Source: Trichoplusia ni (lineage: Eukaryota > Arthropoda > Insecta > Lepidoptera > Noctuidae). From it: DNA of 64,000 nucleotides. Position numbers and translations under genes: made by a program. How positions within the stretch are numbered: the stretch's first letter is position 1; each line of letters begins with the position of its first letter. Where the stretch lies: positions 5,890,001 through 5,954,000 of the forward strand of contig NC_039498.1 in the NCBI RefSeq assembly GCF_003590095.1, in the 5' to 3' direction. Shown one piece after another: positions 32,949-46,587 of this stretch. Under the pieces are notes generated by a model. It was not told where the DNA came from. It was given only the letters and a program-made list of their open reading frames with translations, and made no database searches.

Positions 32949-35106
32949 AAACCCGTTCTCGAACGCTTACAAGATAATCATAATTATTTGCTTAATAAAA
33001 CCATGAATTATTTACGAAAACTACGTTCAGTTAACACAGAAAAAACCATCAAGAGCCCCCATCAAAAATATAATTTTATCTCTACAATAAACGAACATCG
33101 GACTACTACACCCAAATTACATTAAAGTGGACTCAAACCTCATAGATTACATTAATTCTTATTATCGACTGTCCATCTGTCGAACCATCGCACCCTAATA
33201 CTTGAGTAGTTTGCAAATAGATGAAGTCACAAAACAGAGTAGGGCAGAAGTATCACTTTGAATAGTTTTCGGTCTCATAACAGAAGTTTACTTGACAAAT
33301 GACATGTAGTAACTACAAAACCGACTTTTGATTTTTATTAGAGAAATGTGGATGGATTTTAGAGAGGCTTTTGCCCAGCAGTGGGACACAGTTGGCTAGA
33401 TATCAAATAAATATGGAATTATTTCCTATATTTTATAAAATATTATTTGTATGCTATTTTTTAAAAGCTGTTAGTCAAAATTGATTTTTTCCAATCCAAT
33501 CCAGTCTTACCGTTTGATATTGGCTGGTCGGCAAGTATTCAGTAAATATTTTGTATAAAAAGTTTTAAATAAATAGAATCGATAATATATTTTTAACTAT
33601 AGATACTATATACCACCTATATATAAGGAGGCACTCTCGACAAAAACATAAAACGAAAAAAAAAAACAGTACAAAATATTAAAGCCAAATTTTTCCCCTA
33701 ACCAGCGATTGAACCTTCTGCATACCACCACATAGTGCTACAACATCAAATCAAGATGGCGACGATGGCGTCCTGTATGCCCGCATGCGCACGCGTAGCT
33801 TCTGTAAATCATTGCTCACAATAAGGCGACACAATTAATGTCGGATGCTATAGACCGAAGTGTATCGTCCTGATCGTATCTGGGTGACTAGTTAGTTATC
33901 TAAATTGTAAAAGTACTTATTTAATCTAGTTTCTTAATGTATTAGTTATAGAAAAAAAATGAATTAAAGTGACAAATATTAATGCTCAGTTAATAAGAGA
34001 CAAAAAGAATTGTGTAAGAAATTTAATGTTCAATGTATACAATTTTATGATTTTAATGTGTCAGTCAAATATTTATATTCGTAAATGTACAATGTGCACT
34101 TTTTTCTGTTCTCTAATTCAATAAAAAAATAATGGTTCTTTGTATAGAATTTTATTTTATAGTGTTTATTTATTTGTGAAATCATACAAAAAACTACAAA
34201 CATCTCAATTTAAGTGCTGGACACCTTGTCGGTGTAGCATTTTCCATCTCTCTCTATATTTCTTTTTTTTTTCATAAATAAAAAAAATGAAAAAGAAACG
34301 TCCCAAGGATTAGATTCCTAACTGCGGGAGTACTTTAAGAACAAAATATCAAAGTGTACAGAAATAAATAAATACGCGACTAAAAACATTCATTCATATC
34401 AATCAATGTAATACTCATACCATCTGGGTACTTCTAACATACGGTATCCTAATTGCAAAACCAACAAACTTCGACTACCTGAACTGACATTTGTCATTTA
34501 TGTTGACACAACGATCCCTTAGCTGTCATTTAGAGCCCGTTTTTATAACGCCACGGCGCCAGGGTGACAGGGAAACGGTTTCTGATAACGTTATAAATAA
34601 ATTAAAGATAATGGTGTTCATTTTTAGTTTAATAGTCTTTTTAACAAGCAAATATGTATTATAAATATTACTAGTTGTTCCAGTACACGTTGTTTTGCCA
34701 TACTAATGAGTTAAAGAGTGTTAAAAAAGAGTATGAAAAATAAATGTTGACCTATTGTTATCGGTCGAGCCGTTTCGGAGGAGTTAAATAAAAGGAGTTA
34801 ATAAGTACACCGTGACACGAGAATTTAATATTATTAGATTATTATATCAACCTGTATATTTCTCCCGAAGTTTGACACAGGCGTGTTACCATATAGGGAA
34901 GGTTTGAATATTAATCACCACGCTATCTCAATGCAGATTAGCTATTACAGATTCCGATATATGAAATCTAGGTTTCCTCACGATATTTTCCTACACCGTC
35001 GGCAGTGTCACATAAAAATTAAGAAAATAGCTTTAACTTTTGAAAAAGTCACACTTAAACTTTATTTCGTTAGGATCGAACCCGGACCTAGTGCATAAAA
35101 ACCCAC

Positions 35107-35152
35107 ACGGCTTGGTGGACTTGTGGTTGTGTCCACAAGACCACCAAGCCGT
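35107..35152. repeat. near-perfect hairpin
   Basis: acggcttggtggacttgtgg, 6-nt loop, ccacaagaccaccaagccgt: 20-bp arms with one mismatch, next to a box-B-like ggatcgaacccggacc. Confidence 0.75.
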
Positions 35153-35371
35153 CATATTACTAGTCCATCGACGTAATAACTAAAACACATGACATGTTCT
35201 ATCTCCATCAGCTGATTGCAGACTCTCTGAGTGGACGAGCTGAGTCGGCACAGTAACGGGGTCAATTAGCAAGTGGCGAGCGATAGAACGGCTGTTGTAT
35301 TATGATTCATAATGAGTTTCTTATGTTTTTGGTTGTTTTAAGGTGAATTGTGTTTTAAAATGGTGTTGATG

Positions 35372-35495
35372 TTGGCGCAAGATCGCTGGCAGTAGCTGGA
35401 TGCGACCAGCCGAAGATAGATCTCGATGGCGTGTGATTGGGGAGGTCTATGTCCAGCAGTGGATGAATATGGGCTGATTATGATGATGATGTGTT
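35372..35495 (+). mobile_element. retroposon tail ('cagcagtggatg' family)
   Basis: caagatcgctggcagtagct, gaggtctatgtccagcagtg, gctgattatgatgatgatg. Confidence 0.7.
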
Positions 35496-35693
35496 TCTAA
35501 AAAGGCTATAAATAATATTAAACATTAGCTGATGCCCACGGGCCCTTATATATCGAGAATGATCTCGAGGGGACATAAAATCGGGATAAAAACTATCCAA
35601 TGTGCCTAATTTAGTGTTCGTAATCCTTCAAGATTTTTTCATTTACCTTTTTTAGCGAGTGCTAATTAATTACTTTGTAATAAGCAAATTATT

Positions 35694-35805
35694 TCGGGTC
35701 GAATCTGGATGAGGCTAGCACAGGACCGTAGAAATTAGCACGAAAAAGGGGAGGCCTATGCCCAGCAGTGGGAGGATAAAGGCTGTGGATGATGATGATG
35801 ATGAA
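35694..35805 (+). mobile_element. retroposon tail ('cccagcagtgggaggataaa' family)
   Basis: gggtcgaatctggatgaggc, taggaccgtagaaa-like segment, aggcctatgcccagcagtgg, then (gat)n. Inverted relative at 41842-41950. Confidence 0.75.
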
Positions 35806-36004
35806 TAAGCATATACATTTAAAAAGACAATGGCACCTAGACGTACCGGGATATGAATTTACGAGCTTTGACTCGGCATTCCAACGGTCATAACACGAGG
35901 CTATCATTGCTTCCACTAACTTATTACTACGCAAATTTATTTTATAATGATCAATCATATTCCATTCTTCCATATTTTTAAACGACTATCATAGTTAAGA
36001 ATTT

Positions 36005-36190
36005 AAACCTTGTATCGCAGGGCGGTTTCACAAAAATACAAGTCACATGCACAAAGACAACCAGACTGAGATTGATCAGCGTTTGTGGATCACAAAAATG
36101 CTTCTGCTACACGGGGATCGAAACCACGACACGTCGCGTACAGTGAGTTTGGATATTGGCGATACCACTCTGCTATCCGTGCAATCAAAA
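36005..36190 (-). mobile_element. tRNA-headed SINE, family A
   Basis: aagtcacatgcacaaagaca, acacggggatcgaaaccacg, ccactctgctatccgtgca. Confidence 0.75.
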
Positions 36191-36611
36191 CCAAAAACTG
36201 TTTGATAGTCCTGGATCCTCTAAAGACGCCTAAAAATATCGATCTTAAAACAACCGTCCTCAAAGGGATGGTTTTCATTCGAACTTTTTCGATAAAAATA
36301 CTTGACACAAGAGGAATACTTTCGGTTGAACTTCCTAAACTATGTGAAGAGGGGTTGAGTCGACGTCAGGGCAACGTCCCTCCTGATATAAGGTTGAATA
36401 ATAATAAGTTTACCGCAGAGGTAAGTTATGAAATAAGCCTTCTTTTCAACCAGACTTCGGAAGGAGGAGGTACTTATTTCATCTATATTTTTTTCTATGG
36501 TTGTTGTAGACGTTGTAGTTACTACCACTGATAAGTTAAGATTGTAATAGGCACACATTATTTAAGTTTATAAAATCGTTATAACACCTAGTCTCCTTAT
36601 ATTTATTAACT

Positions 36612-36840
36612 AGCTGTTGCCCCCGACTTCGTCCGCGTGATATAGAAGATGTAAGTTAGGAATTCTTGAATAATTTCCTCGTTTTTGCCACATTTTCCAT
36701 TGTATCTTCGCTTCTATTAGTTGCAGCGTGATGTTATATATACATATATATCCTAAAAACTTCTTCGATGAATGGTCTATTCAATAAGAGTTGGGATTGA
36801 AACTCCACATCCATGCAAACAAATCAGTAGATGGAACCAC
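36612..36840 (+). mobile_element. retroposon 3' end ('ctagctgttgcccgcgacttcgtc' family)
   Basis: ctagctgttgcccccgactt, ccacattttccattgtatct, aacttcttcgatgaatggtc; degraded end. Confidence 0.7.
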
Positions 36841-37769
36841 AAGGTTTCTACGACTTTGTTATATTTACATTTTAACCTAAAATATAGCCGTAAATATTTA
36901 TGATTTCTTAATATTTCCTAAATCTTTCTTCTATTTGATAGCTATAGACCCACAAACGCATCCCCACTACTGCTGTTGGTAAATTCTTTGAAGATATCAA
37001 GTTGACTATCGCCTTGCTTCCAAAGGCATCCCTATCAGAAAAACCATGTCGGCAACGTCCTAACTTTGTAGACGAGGGGAGTATGAAATTAGTATACTTT
37101 GTGTGATAACGATGTATTTTTGGAGTTCTTGTGGGGGTGGGGTATGGTATGTGTATTTCTTGAGGTTTTTTTAGTTTAAAATGTACGAAGATTTGTTAAT
37201 AGTAATTGAGCGCTTTAAATTTAGGTATAGTTTGTTTTTAAGCGGTAAAATTGATTTTCTTTTCTTAAAATAGTTCCTTGCTGTGTTAATATTTTAAAGA
37301 CTCCTCGTAACCCGTGCGTTAAACTGGCTTTATTAAGTTATTTATAAAAAAATGAGCAATTACGAAGCGAATTCTGAATTTTTAGAGGGTAATTATTTTT
37401 ATTCTAATAATGATAACAACACACACATATCTATAAATAATTATATGTATACCCTTTGAAACTTCCAAACCAAATCACAGTCACGAAATTTCTAATTCAT
37501 CTCAAAACTTCTATTTCTACAAAACTTTCATATTTAAGAAGTCTATTACTTAGAACTTGCCCTTCAAACTTTCACCCTATTGGTACCAAAAGTACCAGTA
37601 GTATTCGAAATTGTGGAACTGAGATAGTAAAGTACACGGCTTAGTGCTCTCTCTTCCACCTCTTTCCTACAATAGGGTATTTAACTAAATCTAATAATAT
37701 AAACCGGTTTAGTCCGTAAGACAGATATCCAAAAAATAATGAATAAGTATCTTCCATTTTATCACATCA

Positions 37770-38028
37770 CTAGCTGTTGCCCCCGATTTCGTCCGCGTGG
37801 TTGGAAGATAAAAGTTATGGTTTATATCTACCCTGTTTTTTTCCACATTTTCCATTGTATCTTCGCTCCTATTAGTCGCAGCGTGATGGTTTATAGCCTA
37901 AAACCTTCCTCGATGAATGATCCATTGAACACAAAAAGATTTTTTCAATTTGAATCAGTAGTTTCTAAGATTAGAGCGTTCAAACAAACAAACAAACAAA
38001 CTCTTCAGCTTTATTTATTAGTATAGAT
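37770..38028 (+). mobile_element. retroposon 3' end ('ctagctgttgcccgcgacttcgtc' family)
   Basis: ctagctgttgcccccgattt, cattgtatcttcgctcctat, (caaa)n then ctcttcagctttatttatta. Confidence 0.78.
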
Positions 38029-38049
38029 TAAAAATTAAGCAAGATTATA

Positions 38050-38190
38050 AGCACTTCATACAATGAAGGGGGCTAGTGACATCACTTGCTAGTACTGGTA
38101 AATGACATCACACGAGATTTTAAATCACCGTATCCCCTTGATTTTTTGTTTACGAAATAAAATAGAAAATTCAATATTTTCTAGATATTT
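38050..38190 (-). repeat. dispersed repeat (21840 family), reverse
   Basis: gtgacatcacttgctagtac and acacgagattttaaatcacc, gtatccccttgattttttgt; here TGACATCA replaces TGACGTCA. Confidence 0.55.
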
Positions 38191-39224
38191 ATTAGACGAA
38201 TTAAATAGTTTTTTTTTTAATCAAATAACCTATTACAATAATAATAACTTCAATAGATCGTGGTAGACCTCCAACCTTATCAATGGTAAAGTGGTCTTAA
38301 AGTTACGCTATTTGCCACAAACTTTGACAAGTCGTGAACTATTCATAGCTCGGGGGCTTATTATGAAAACTTTTGCCTGGCTTCAGCCTTGTAAAATCTT
38401 TATGATGTATAAAGGTGAAAGTTTTCATTCAATTAGGTTGGTAGGTTGTAATTTAACTTAGAAAGTGAACCTCTTCTTTTTGATATTTATTAGGAACTAG
38501 CTAGAAAATGATCCCGTGGGAACTTAAAATCGGGAAACTTTCCTATGTGTAATGCTGATAATTAACTATCTGTTTGTACGTGAAAGACGAACAAACTTAC
38601 AGAAAAACTTTCGCAAGGCTTTATCTGAACCGTGAACCATGAAGCCAGACATGTGAGATTATACAGATGACGAATTTGTGTTGCTGCTATAAAAAGAAAA
38701 TAAATATCGAAGTTAAGCAGCGATTGATTAGGTCATAAATTTGATAGGCAAACAATTTTACAAAGTTGATATTTTATAGCAAATTGGTCCGAAACCCTTA
38801 GCCAACTATTCTTTTAATAAGAGCAGTTTAGAAAGCTGACGTCATTATAACCTATGTTGCGGAAACATTTTGTTCAATACTCAATACTCAATATTTTATT
38901 GCACTCCATATGTTCAACAGGTGTTACATAATATAAGTATAGTACACTATGGACCCTGTAGGGCACGGCAATGTAGAAAAGAGGAGGACGCTAACTTCCT
39001 ACCCATCTCACTTACTAAACCATTCTAACTATAATAGAACTTCATAATATATCCCTTACTGCATATACTTGTGTTAAAAGCTTTACTTAAGCTATTTACG
39101 TATGCACATCTGACTCAGCTGAGTAAGCTTCGCTATCGAGATAGAATATTTAAAGAAGTGTGACGTCAGTAACATATGATGATAGCACGAATGCGATGGT
39201 GAGCGTCTAAAAGCTGTGAAAGAT

Positions 39225-39432
39225 AGAAAACTAGGTATAGCCCGCGGGCGCGCTTGCTACATTTCGTAAAGGATCCAAAGAGGACCTAAAGTCGGGATAA
39301 AAACTTATGAGCTGATCCTGGTTATAATCTATCTCTGTACGTGTAAGTTTCGCCCAAATTCGAACAGTGGTTTTCGCGTGAAAGACGAACAAACATTAAT
39401 ATATACAAACTTTTGCGTTTATAATATTAGGA
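39225..39432 (+). mobile_element. retroposon 3' end ('tataatattag' family)
   Basis: gtatagcccgcgggcgcgct, aaagtcgggataaaaactta, ttttgcgtttataatattag. Confidence 0.65.
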
Positions 39433-39974
39433 GGATGGAAACTGCTTTTTGACTCAAAAGTCTTTGAACGTCTTTAAAGACTAAAAATATTTGAATTATT
39501 TATTTACTTAAGATGCAACCGTAACCGCAGCGGAATACTAACAAAGCAATACGAAAAATAAATCTAATTATCATCACCACAGAAAATATTGTCTGCAAAA
39601 CAATCTCCAAGAAACACAAACGAATCCCTCAAAATATCCCCAATAAATCCGTCTCGACAGCTAACCTAAAAAAGACGGCAATCCAACATAAAACCGAGAT
39701 CTGTGTCACTGGCCGATCGCAGTACAAAGGCAGAATGGATGCGCGCCTTCGTCATAGAAAAAAAAGTAACAAAGAGTGGGCATGATTGAAAAATGGCGGA
39801 TGTGGGTCAGTTGGACTGTGCCAGTGATGAGATAGGTGTACCTTGATGTAGCTATTGTTTCTTTAAAAGTGTCTAAATACTGTTTGTAAAACTGAAAAAT
39901 TGAAATTTTGTTGTATAGAGAAAACGCCGATAAGTAATATTTGTTTTTCTAGTAGATATCTCCAAACTTTTTAA

Positions 39975-40085
39975 ATAGTAACTGTCGTAAGAATGATTCA
40001 TTATTAAGTGATGTAACGGTTTACTCACGCGTATTTATCAGGGTAGCCCGAGTAGTTTAGGACCCAACCGGAGTCCTTAATCATG
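39975..40085 (+). mobile_element. foldback MITE fragment
   Basis: agtaactgtcgtaagaatga, aacggtttactcacgcgtat, ggacccaaccggagtcctta. Confidence 0.65.
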
Positions 40086-40210
40086 CGTAAGTATCCGTGT
40101 ATGTCTGTCGTTTTTGTCTCGTTTTCACGCCAAAGCTACGGTTAAACCTTATAAAGGTTTGTAACAGATAACTAAGCTATCAGCAAAGTCAAAAAACAAT
40201 CGCTAATAAT

Positions 40211-40453
40211 CTATACTAATATATAAAGCTGAAGAGTTTGTTTGTTTGTTTTTTTGAACGCGCTAATCTCAGGAACTACTGGTTCAAGTTGAAAAAATCT
40301 TTTTGTGTTCAATAGACGATTCATCGAGAAAGATTTTAGGCTATATAACATCACGCTGCAACTAATAGGAGCGAAGATACAATGGAAAATGTGGCAAAAA
40401 CGGGGAAAAATATCTTCTAACCACGCGGACGACGTCGCGGGCAACAGCTAGTC
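40211..40453 (-). mobile_element. retroposon 3' end ('ctagctgttgcccgcgacttcgtc' family)
   Basis: ctgaagagtttgtttgtttg ... ctcaggaactactggttcaa ... gacgtcgcgggcaacagcta. Confidence 0.78.
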
Positions 40454-40875
40454 TAAAATAAAAGAAAAACAATAACGGGATTATTTACAGTCCAATGACC
40501 ATTACAAAAAAAGTATTAAAATCCTCTCATTCTACCAGTTATTTTTAAAACAGAATTATAAAGAAATTCCTCCTTTCTTTAATGACATCATAAACTTAAT
40601 CTAACAAATATATTAGCTAGAATAACAAAGAGTTTTTAACGAAAGAGTCCACATATCTTTAAATGCGTTAAACAGTTAATACATTTCTTCATCGGACCAC
40701 CACACAAATAAACTTAAACTTTAATAACAAAGTGTCTGTTCGTCCATTTTATATCTTCCTGGTATATTTAATTTGGATATGTTGGGAATTTTACAGAAAA
40801 AGGGTTTTGTTTGAAACTGATTTCGATTTATTTTCGTTTTAATGGGATTTGTTTTGGTTTTATTTTAGTTGGTAG

Positions 40876-40985
40876 TCATCATCATCATCAGCCTATCGCA
40901 GTCCACTGCTGGACATAGGCCTCTCCAAGTGCACGCCACTGAGATCGATTTTCGGCTTCTCGCATCCAGGTCCTGCCAGCCTGTT
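40876..40985 (-). mobile_element. retroposon tail ('cagtccactgctggacatagg')
   Basis: (cat)n then cagcctatcgcagtccactg, ctggacataggcctctccaa. Confidence 0.75.
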
Positions 40986-41841
40986 TATAGTTGGTAGTCG
41001 TTTAAATATATTTGTAGAGTTAGAAAAGCTTTGAAAAAGTACAATACGATTAATACTTATTTACTCTATATGGGATGTCCTCGACAATAGGATAACTCAG
41101 TCCTTTGAAAGGATTCGAAAAAAAACCCAGAGTCTGTCCTTAAAGACCTTAGTCTAAAATGGATAAAAAATCCTACACACCCGCCCTACACATGAAAAAC
41201 AGCTCTATTCAATTGACATTTCTTGAATCATTAACGTCAGTAGAAAACGACCGAATTTATGGAAAAGACAGGTCTAAGTCACGTTGAAACAAAATTTCCT
41301 TTTTACATAAGCGATTCGTTATAATTGTTACTATTATTCGCAACATATAATAGCTAAATACTGCATTTTAAAACGGAAAATGTTTATGAAACCACCTCTA
41401 CAAGGATAGAAATACTATGTGGGATAATATACTTACTATGGGAGCCGATAAAAAATGACCTGAAAATGAAAATGTCCTGAAAACCAGCTATAACTAAATA
41501 AATATCTGAAACCTTTTTAGCACTACCACTAGCTACAAAACACGTATTCACGTTCGTCACGTATCCGTCACGTAGTACGGGACAGTCCTTAAGGTTCTGT
41601 CACGTGGACAGGTGGTTAAGGTAGCCGGGTAGGAGGTAGGTGACGATAGTGTGTAGACCGCGAAGGCTTTATAGAAGGATGGTCTGAAGATCGCATTGTT
41701 GTAGAACGAGATTTAAGATGTATGCTTATATTATCATGATTTCAGAGTTACTGAACGAGGTTAGCTTGAATGATATGCAAGAGAATTTTAAGATAAAATT
41801 ATTAGATTTGAAAAAAACTAAAGACCCTCATTTTTCAATGT

Positions 41842-41950
41842 TCATCATCATCATCATCAACAGCCTTTATCCTTCCACTGCTGGGCATAGGCCTTTCTCG
41901 AGCCAATTTCTACGGTCCTGTGCTAGCCTCATCCAGACTCTACCCACGTT
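41842..41950 (-). mobile_element. retroposon tail ('ccactgctgggcatagg')
   Basis: (cat)n, acagcctttatccttccact, caatttctacggtcctgtgc, tagcctcatccagact; inverse of 35694-35805. Confidence 0.75.
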
Positions 41951-43269
41951 TTTAAATGTTGTTCCATTCAAATTTTATTAAATCGATCCAGCATTTTTAT
42001 AGTTATAAATTGCCTTGTCATCGGGTTTGAAGCTATCCTGAAAATTTCAGCCTGCTAGCTTATCGGGAAGTGCCTCAAAATTGAGTTACAAAAACACAAC
42101 CGGAATGACAAACAAACAAGAAAGTGAGTTTATAAAAACGTGGGAATTTATGTCACTGTAGTTCTAATATATATTTCCTTACCCGAAGAAAAAAGTCATT
42201 GTTGTAGAAATGGGGACCGAAATAATTTTTGACTCAACATCAAAAAGCATTTTAGCAATCGAATCATCATCCGTCCATCAAGTACATTGACTTGGGTAAT
42301 CAATTTCAAAACCATTTCTCATTTACCCTACCAAAGCAAAATATTGAAAATCTCTAAAAAACACCAAGTCGACCTCCCGATATCTCAATCGGATTTATAA
42401 AAAATGGTAGCTCACCAGATTGGACGGCCGGTGACGGATTCAGTGCACGAAGAGACCCGAGCACATCCGAACTATTTATCACTATAGTTATTGACACAGA
42501 CCAGAGGATAGTAGGTGGAAGAGCCAAAAAATTAGAGCATAGATCTCTTGTCGAAAAGGAACGTCAGCCACATTTAAAATGTAATTTTTCACCTGTGACT
42601 ACGTTAAAGTGATTTTAGATTGTGTAGACATTCAGGAACAAGTTTTAAGAAACCTTATTCTAAGTCTTATTCTGGTTTCCGCTTAATCGTAAATAATTAA
42701 AATGTAATATAATATTACAAAACTTTCATTTCCAAAACAGTTTATTGTCAGTTTCTGTAACGGAATAGATAACAATTCTAAAGAGAGAGTTGGACTCACC
42801 AGAGGACACTCTAGCAGCAGTGAGTAAAAAATATCAGTTTCAAAAAGAAAAATCTTCATCGATCATCATCACCTAACACCTCCGAGCATAATCCTATAGC
42901 CACTTCCTCTTGCCCTTATGCTCTACGATTATTACAACCCCGTGACATATCCGAGGCACGAATGATTCAATCGAAGGGACCCACTTATGGGAGGCCGGGA
43001 GATCTATCTCCAATTTGGTATTGTACCGCAATCTATCTTTTTATGGGGGAGGTTTGGACGTGAGAAATGTTTTGAAGAGTAGCCTTTTCTGCATTGCATT
43101 TGGAGAATTTTTGTCCTTGTTAAAGAAAAGAGAAATGAGTTTGGTTGACTGGTAGGTAATTTCTCAGGCGTTAAGTCCGCCGTAAATAAATAAATAATGA
43201 GCAGCAGTAAAATAAATACTCCTACGAGTAATTCATAAATTTTCGCTATCTTTTTTTTATTAACAACTC

Positions 43270-43435
43270 ATGTTTTAAGGAATATATTCCTTATGATACG
43301 GGGCTATCACAAATATATATCACATGCACAAGACATCCAGACTCAGGACAAGCATTCATGGATTACACAAACGGTTTCATCCGGTGATCGAACCTGCGAC
43401 ACGTCGTTCACATTGGGTTTGTAACAGGGTAGTCA
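43270..43435 (-). mobile_element. tRNA-headed SINE, family A
   Basis: cacatgcacaagacatccag, actcaggacaagcattcatg, gtgatcgaacctgcgacacg. Confidence 0.7.
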
Positions 43436-43469
43436 TTGTTGATTGGGGGCCATATTTTGTGCAGTGGAT

Positions 43470-43730
43470 GTGGTCCTAGTACTAGGGAGAGGCCGGCGCT
43501 CTCTACACGTCGGCCTCCGAAACGAAGGAAGCTGTCGGCATCTATTAGCCGACGGTGCCCCGCAGTCGGTGCGTGTTGAAATGCTATGCATGCCCGCGCA
43601 CCTACTAAATACGGGGACGCAGTACGGCGGTTCAGGTTTAGTCAGTAAGAGTCTGACACTACCCACTTCCTGCCCGAGGAGGTGGGCGTCCATGAGGATT
43701 CCCCGCCTAACCGAAAAAAAAAGGGTAGTC
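43470..43730. repeat. dispersed repeat (21300 family)
   Basis: gagaggccggcgctctctac, acggcggttcaggtttagtc, agtctgacactacccact, gaggattccccgcctaac. Confidence 0.65.
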
Positions 43731-45572
43731 ATTGTTGACGAGCCAAATAAATGAATGAAATTAAATCAAATGATTAATCATCATAGTTAAAATAAACAAA
43801 TAAACTTCAAACTTCTTGGGCATTTCATCATATAACAAGCTAGCCACATAGCTATCCTTGAGTGTCGACAAACAGCTGTACAACCGCACAATACTAGACC
43901 GGCCATCCCCGGGGCTCGCCGGATATTACAGCACACTAGCCTGTGACGTCACTAGCCAGTATTACTATTTCCTGAGGACCACACTGCTATTGGATATGAC
44001 ACAGTCTCTTGTTTGTTGGCAAATTGTGATGAAGTTCTAGAGGCTTTTATTAATTATAGAGATTTTCATTTTGGGCGTTTTTTATTACCGTAACCAAACT
44101 CCTTCGGTAAGCTGTCTGTTTATCCATCTATCACAAGGGTGTATATTATGAACTCGTTATAATTAAGTTATAATTACTAAGTTATAATTGTCAAGCGTTG
44201 TTTATTTCTGTTGACGTCGTAAAAACAACTATTAAAAACTAGTGCGAGTCGGACTGGCGCCACTGAGGGTTCCTTACAAATAAGCTTGAGAACCACCCAC
44301 ACCAAAATACATCACCCATCAATTTTAAAACTGTTACAAACATCAAATATTTTTGTTGCAGCAACAACAGAAATACATTATACTATTTGTAATTTTTAAC
44401 TGTCTTGCTATCATGTGACACAGCCTAGTGACAAAAAGATAGACAGTGTAGCCCTAGTAAAAGAGACCGTTTTTACCTTTTAGGTACACGACCCCAAAAA
44501 CAGGAACACGTTTTATGTGTAGATCACATAATGCAAACATGAGCTTTTGCCGATTTTTTCGAAGGCCGATTTATTGATATTTCCGAGTGTCCGTTACGTT
44601 TTTAAATGATGAACTATTTGAAATATTCTACCTACCTCTGTACAATCAACACATTCAATTCAATATAAAACTATTCCGTCACAAACCTAATATCAATAAA
44701 ACATTACGCGTATAGGTCGTTGCTCCTGCATAAATATAACGTTAGCATTCATTTTCCATATGTAGACATGGAAGAGAAAAGTGGACGGAAGTGGCATTCT
44801 ATCTTTGAGGGCTTTGATGTTAACATTAGGAGGTATAGTATGACCATGCACTACCGGAGGATAGATTGATAGTCGTATAGATTTAAATCCGACCAGTCGG
44901 AACGTGTCAATTTTCTTTATTCATTTCAGAAAATCGTGGAAGGATTTGGGCAGGCTTTTGGCCAGCATAGACATATAGACTAAAAAAAACTTGCTCAAAA
45001 AGGTAACGTTAAACATCGTGTACAAGCCAGCATTTAGCCACATCAAGGGCGGATTAAACTCTAACACTAATGACTTTATTTTGGTAGTTGACAAACCGCC
45101 TAGACAAACACACACATCACAAATAAGTTTGTCAACAATGGTTTCAGGGGACTAACCATCACGACTTGAAAATGTATTATAACAGTAGTGAAAGGGTGAC
45201 AGCGCACTACACAGCATAGAGCGTCATCTCTCTTCTACTACTTTAATAATATTACTGTAAGACTTGGTGGTTGACCCTCAATACTACGGCATAGTAGTTG
45301 CACTTCCATGTGTTCTCTTATGCTCTGCGACACTAGTCTATATGTCGTAAGCATCTCGGTTATTTCGTAATCTGTTTGCTTCGGTAAAATGGAATCGATT
45401 TAGAACCTAAATTGGTTTTTAGTCTAAACGTAATCGTGCTTGTAATTTAATGCAATTTTGAGTGAATTTTGGAGGTACAAATAAGTGCAGGAAGCCCTTA
45501 ATAAGTTTCCTTTCAAAAAATGAATTAAAAATAAAACGTGTTGTACGATATTAAACTTGGCTCTTATTACAT

Positions 45573-45811
45573 ACTAGTCGCCCGCGACTTCGTCCGCGTG
45601 GTTAGAAGATATGTCATGATTTATACCTGCCCTGTTTTTTCCACATTGTTCATTGTATCTTCGCTCCTATTAGTCGCAGCGTGATGTTATATAGCCTTCA
45701 TAAATGGTCTATTCAACACAAATAATTTTTCAATTCGAACCAGTATTTCCTGCGATTAGCGCATTCAAACAAACAAACAAACCCTTCAGCTTTATATTAG
45801 CATAAATTTAT
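45573..45811 (+). mobile_element. retroposon 3' end ('cgcccgcgacttcgtccgcg' family)
   Basis: tagtcgcccgcgacttcgtc, cattgtatcttcgctcctat, caaacaaacaaacaaaccct tcagctttatatta. Confidence 0.78.
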
Positions 45812-46371
45812 GTTCTTCATAGAATAAACTCACCATTTTCGTTACCTACGTTAATTGTGAGGTTCCAGAATTTAATATCTACACAAAAAAACTGTGGATT
45901 AAAAAGCAATCTCAATCTAAATTGAGGCCACGTAACTATAACCCATACCTCAATCGCCTAATGCTAGCTGTCGGCACCACTCTATCAATCAATAATAGAG
46001 CTGCTCCACTTGACATGATATTGACAGCTGGTATGACATCCATCAGTCCGTTTAGTGTCAGGTGTCAAACAACTGGATGACCTTTATTGATAAGGTTGTC
46101 TTTTAGTAGTCATGGAAATTGGAAAGTTTTGATTAGATGGTAAAGTTAAGGGAGATATATGTGATTGTAGTTATCAAATGGGTGTGTTCTGCGGTTTTAC
46201 GTTTGAAAACTGCTTAACTTTTGAAAACTGCTTGACTTTTCGTGAACTCAGAATCTTGATATTCGATATAAAACAACGTTTTATGGCAAATATGAAGGAT
46301 TCCTTTTTAACAAACCGAAATTATTTAATAACATTTAAAAAAAAACTGATATACGTTATTTTTCATAAATT

Positions 46372-46587
46372 TCGTACAACGCCTTCTAGTTTCAAATGAT
46401 ATAAATTTTGTATTATGAGTACTAGATACCAACTTCTAAATACATACAAATTAAAGATAAATAGCAACCAAAGACAAAACAAATGATCACGCTCATCTCA
46501 CAAACATTTGTCCTGGGTGGGAATCGAAACCTCCACCTTTGGTATAGCAGTCAGGGTCACTAACCATTAGACCAACAGGACAGTCAA
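46372..46587 (-). mobile_element. tRNA-headed SINE, family C
   Basis: cgtacaacgccttctagttt, aaatgatcacgctcatctca, gggaatcgaaacctccacc, ccattagaccaacaggacag. Confidence 0.8.

Noticed and set aside
33741..33810. ATGGCGACGATGGCG segment as a start of a gene
   Set aside because: Frame closes after about 20 codons with no donor that keeps it open convincingly.
36085..36531. 148-codon plus-strand ORF
   Set aside because: Begins in a reversed SINE and continues in unrelated AT-rich DNA; no domain.
43433..43754. Overlapping ORFs of about 100 codons on both strands
   Set aside because: They coincide with a dispersed repeat also present at 21300; openness reflects its GC content.
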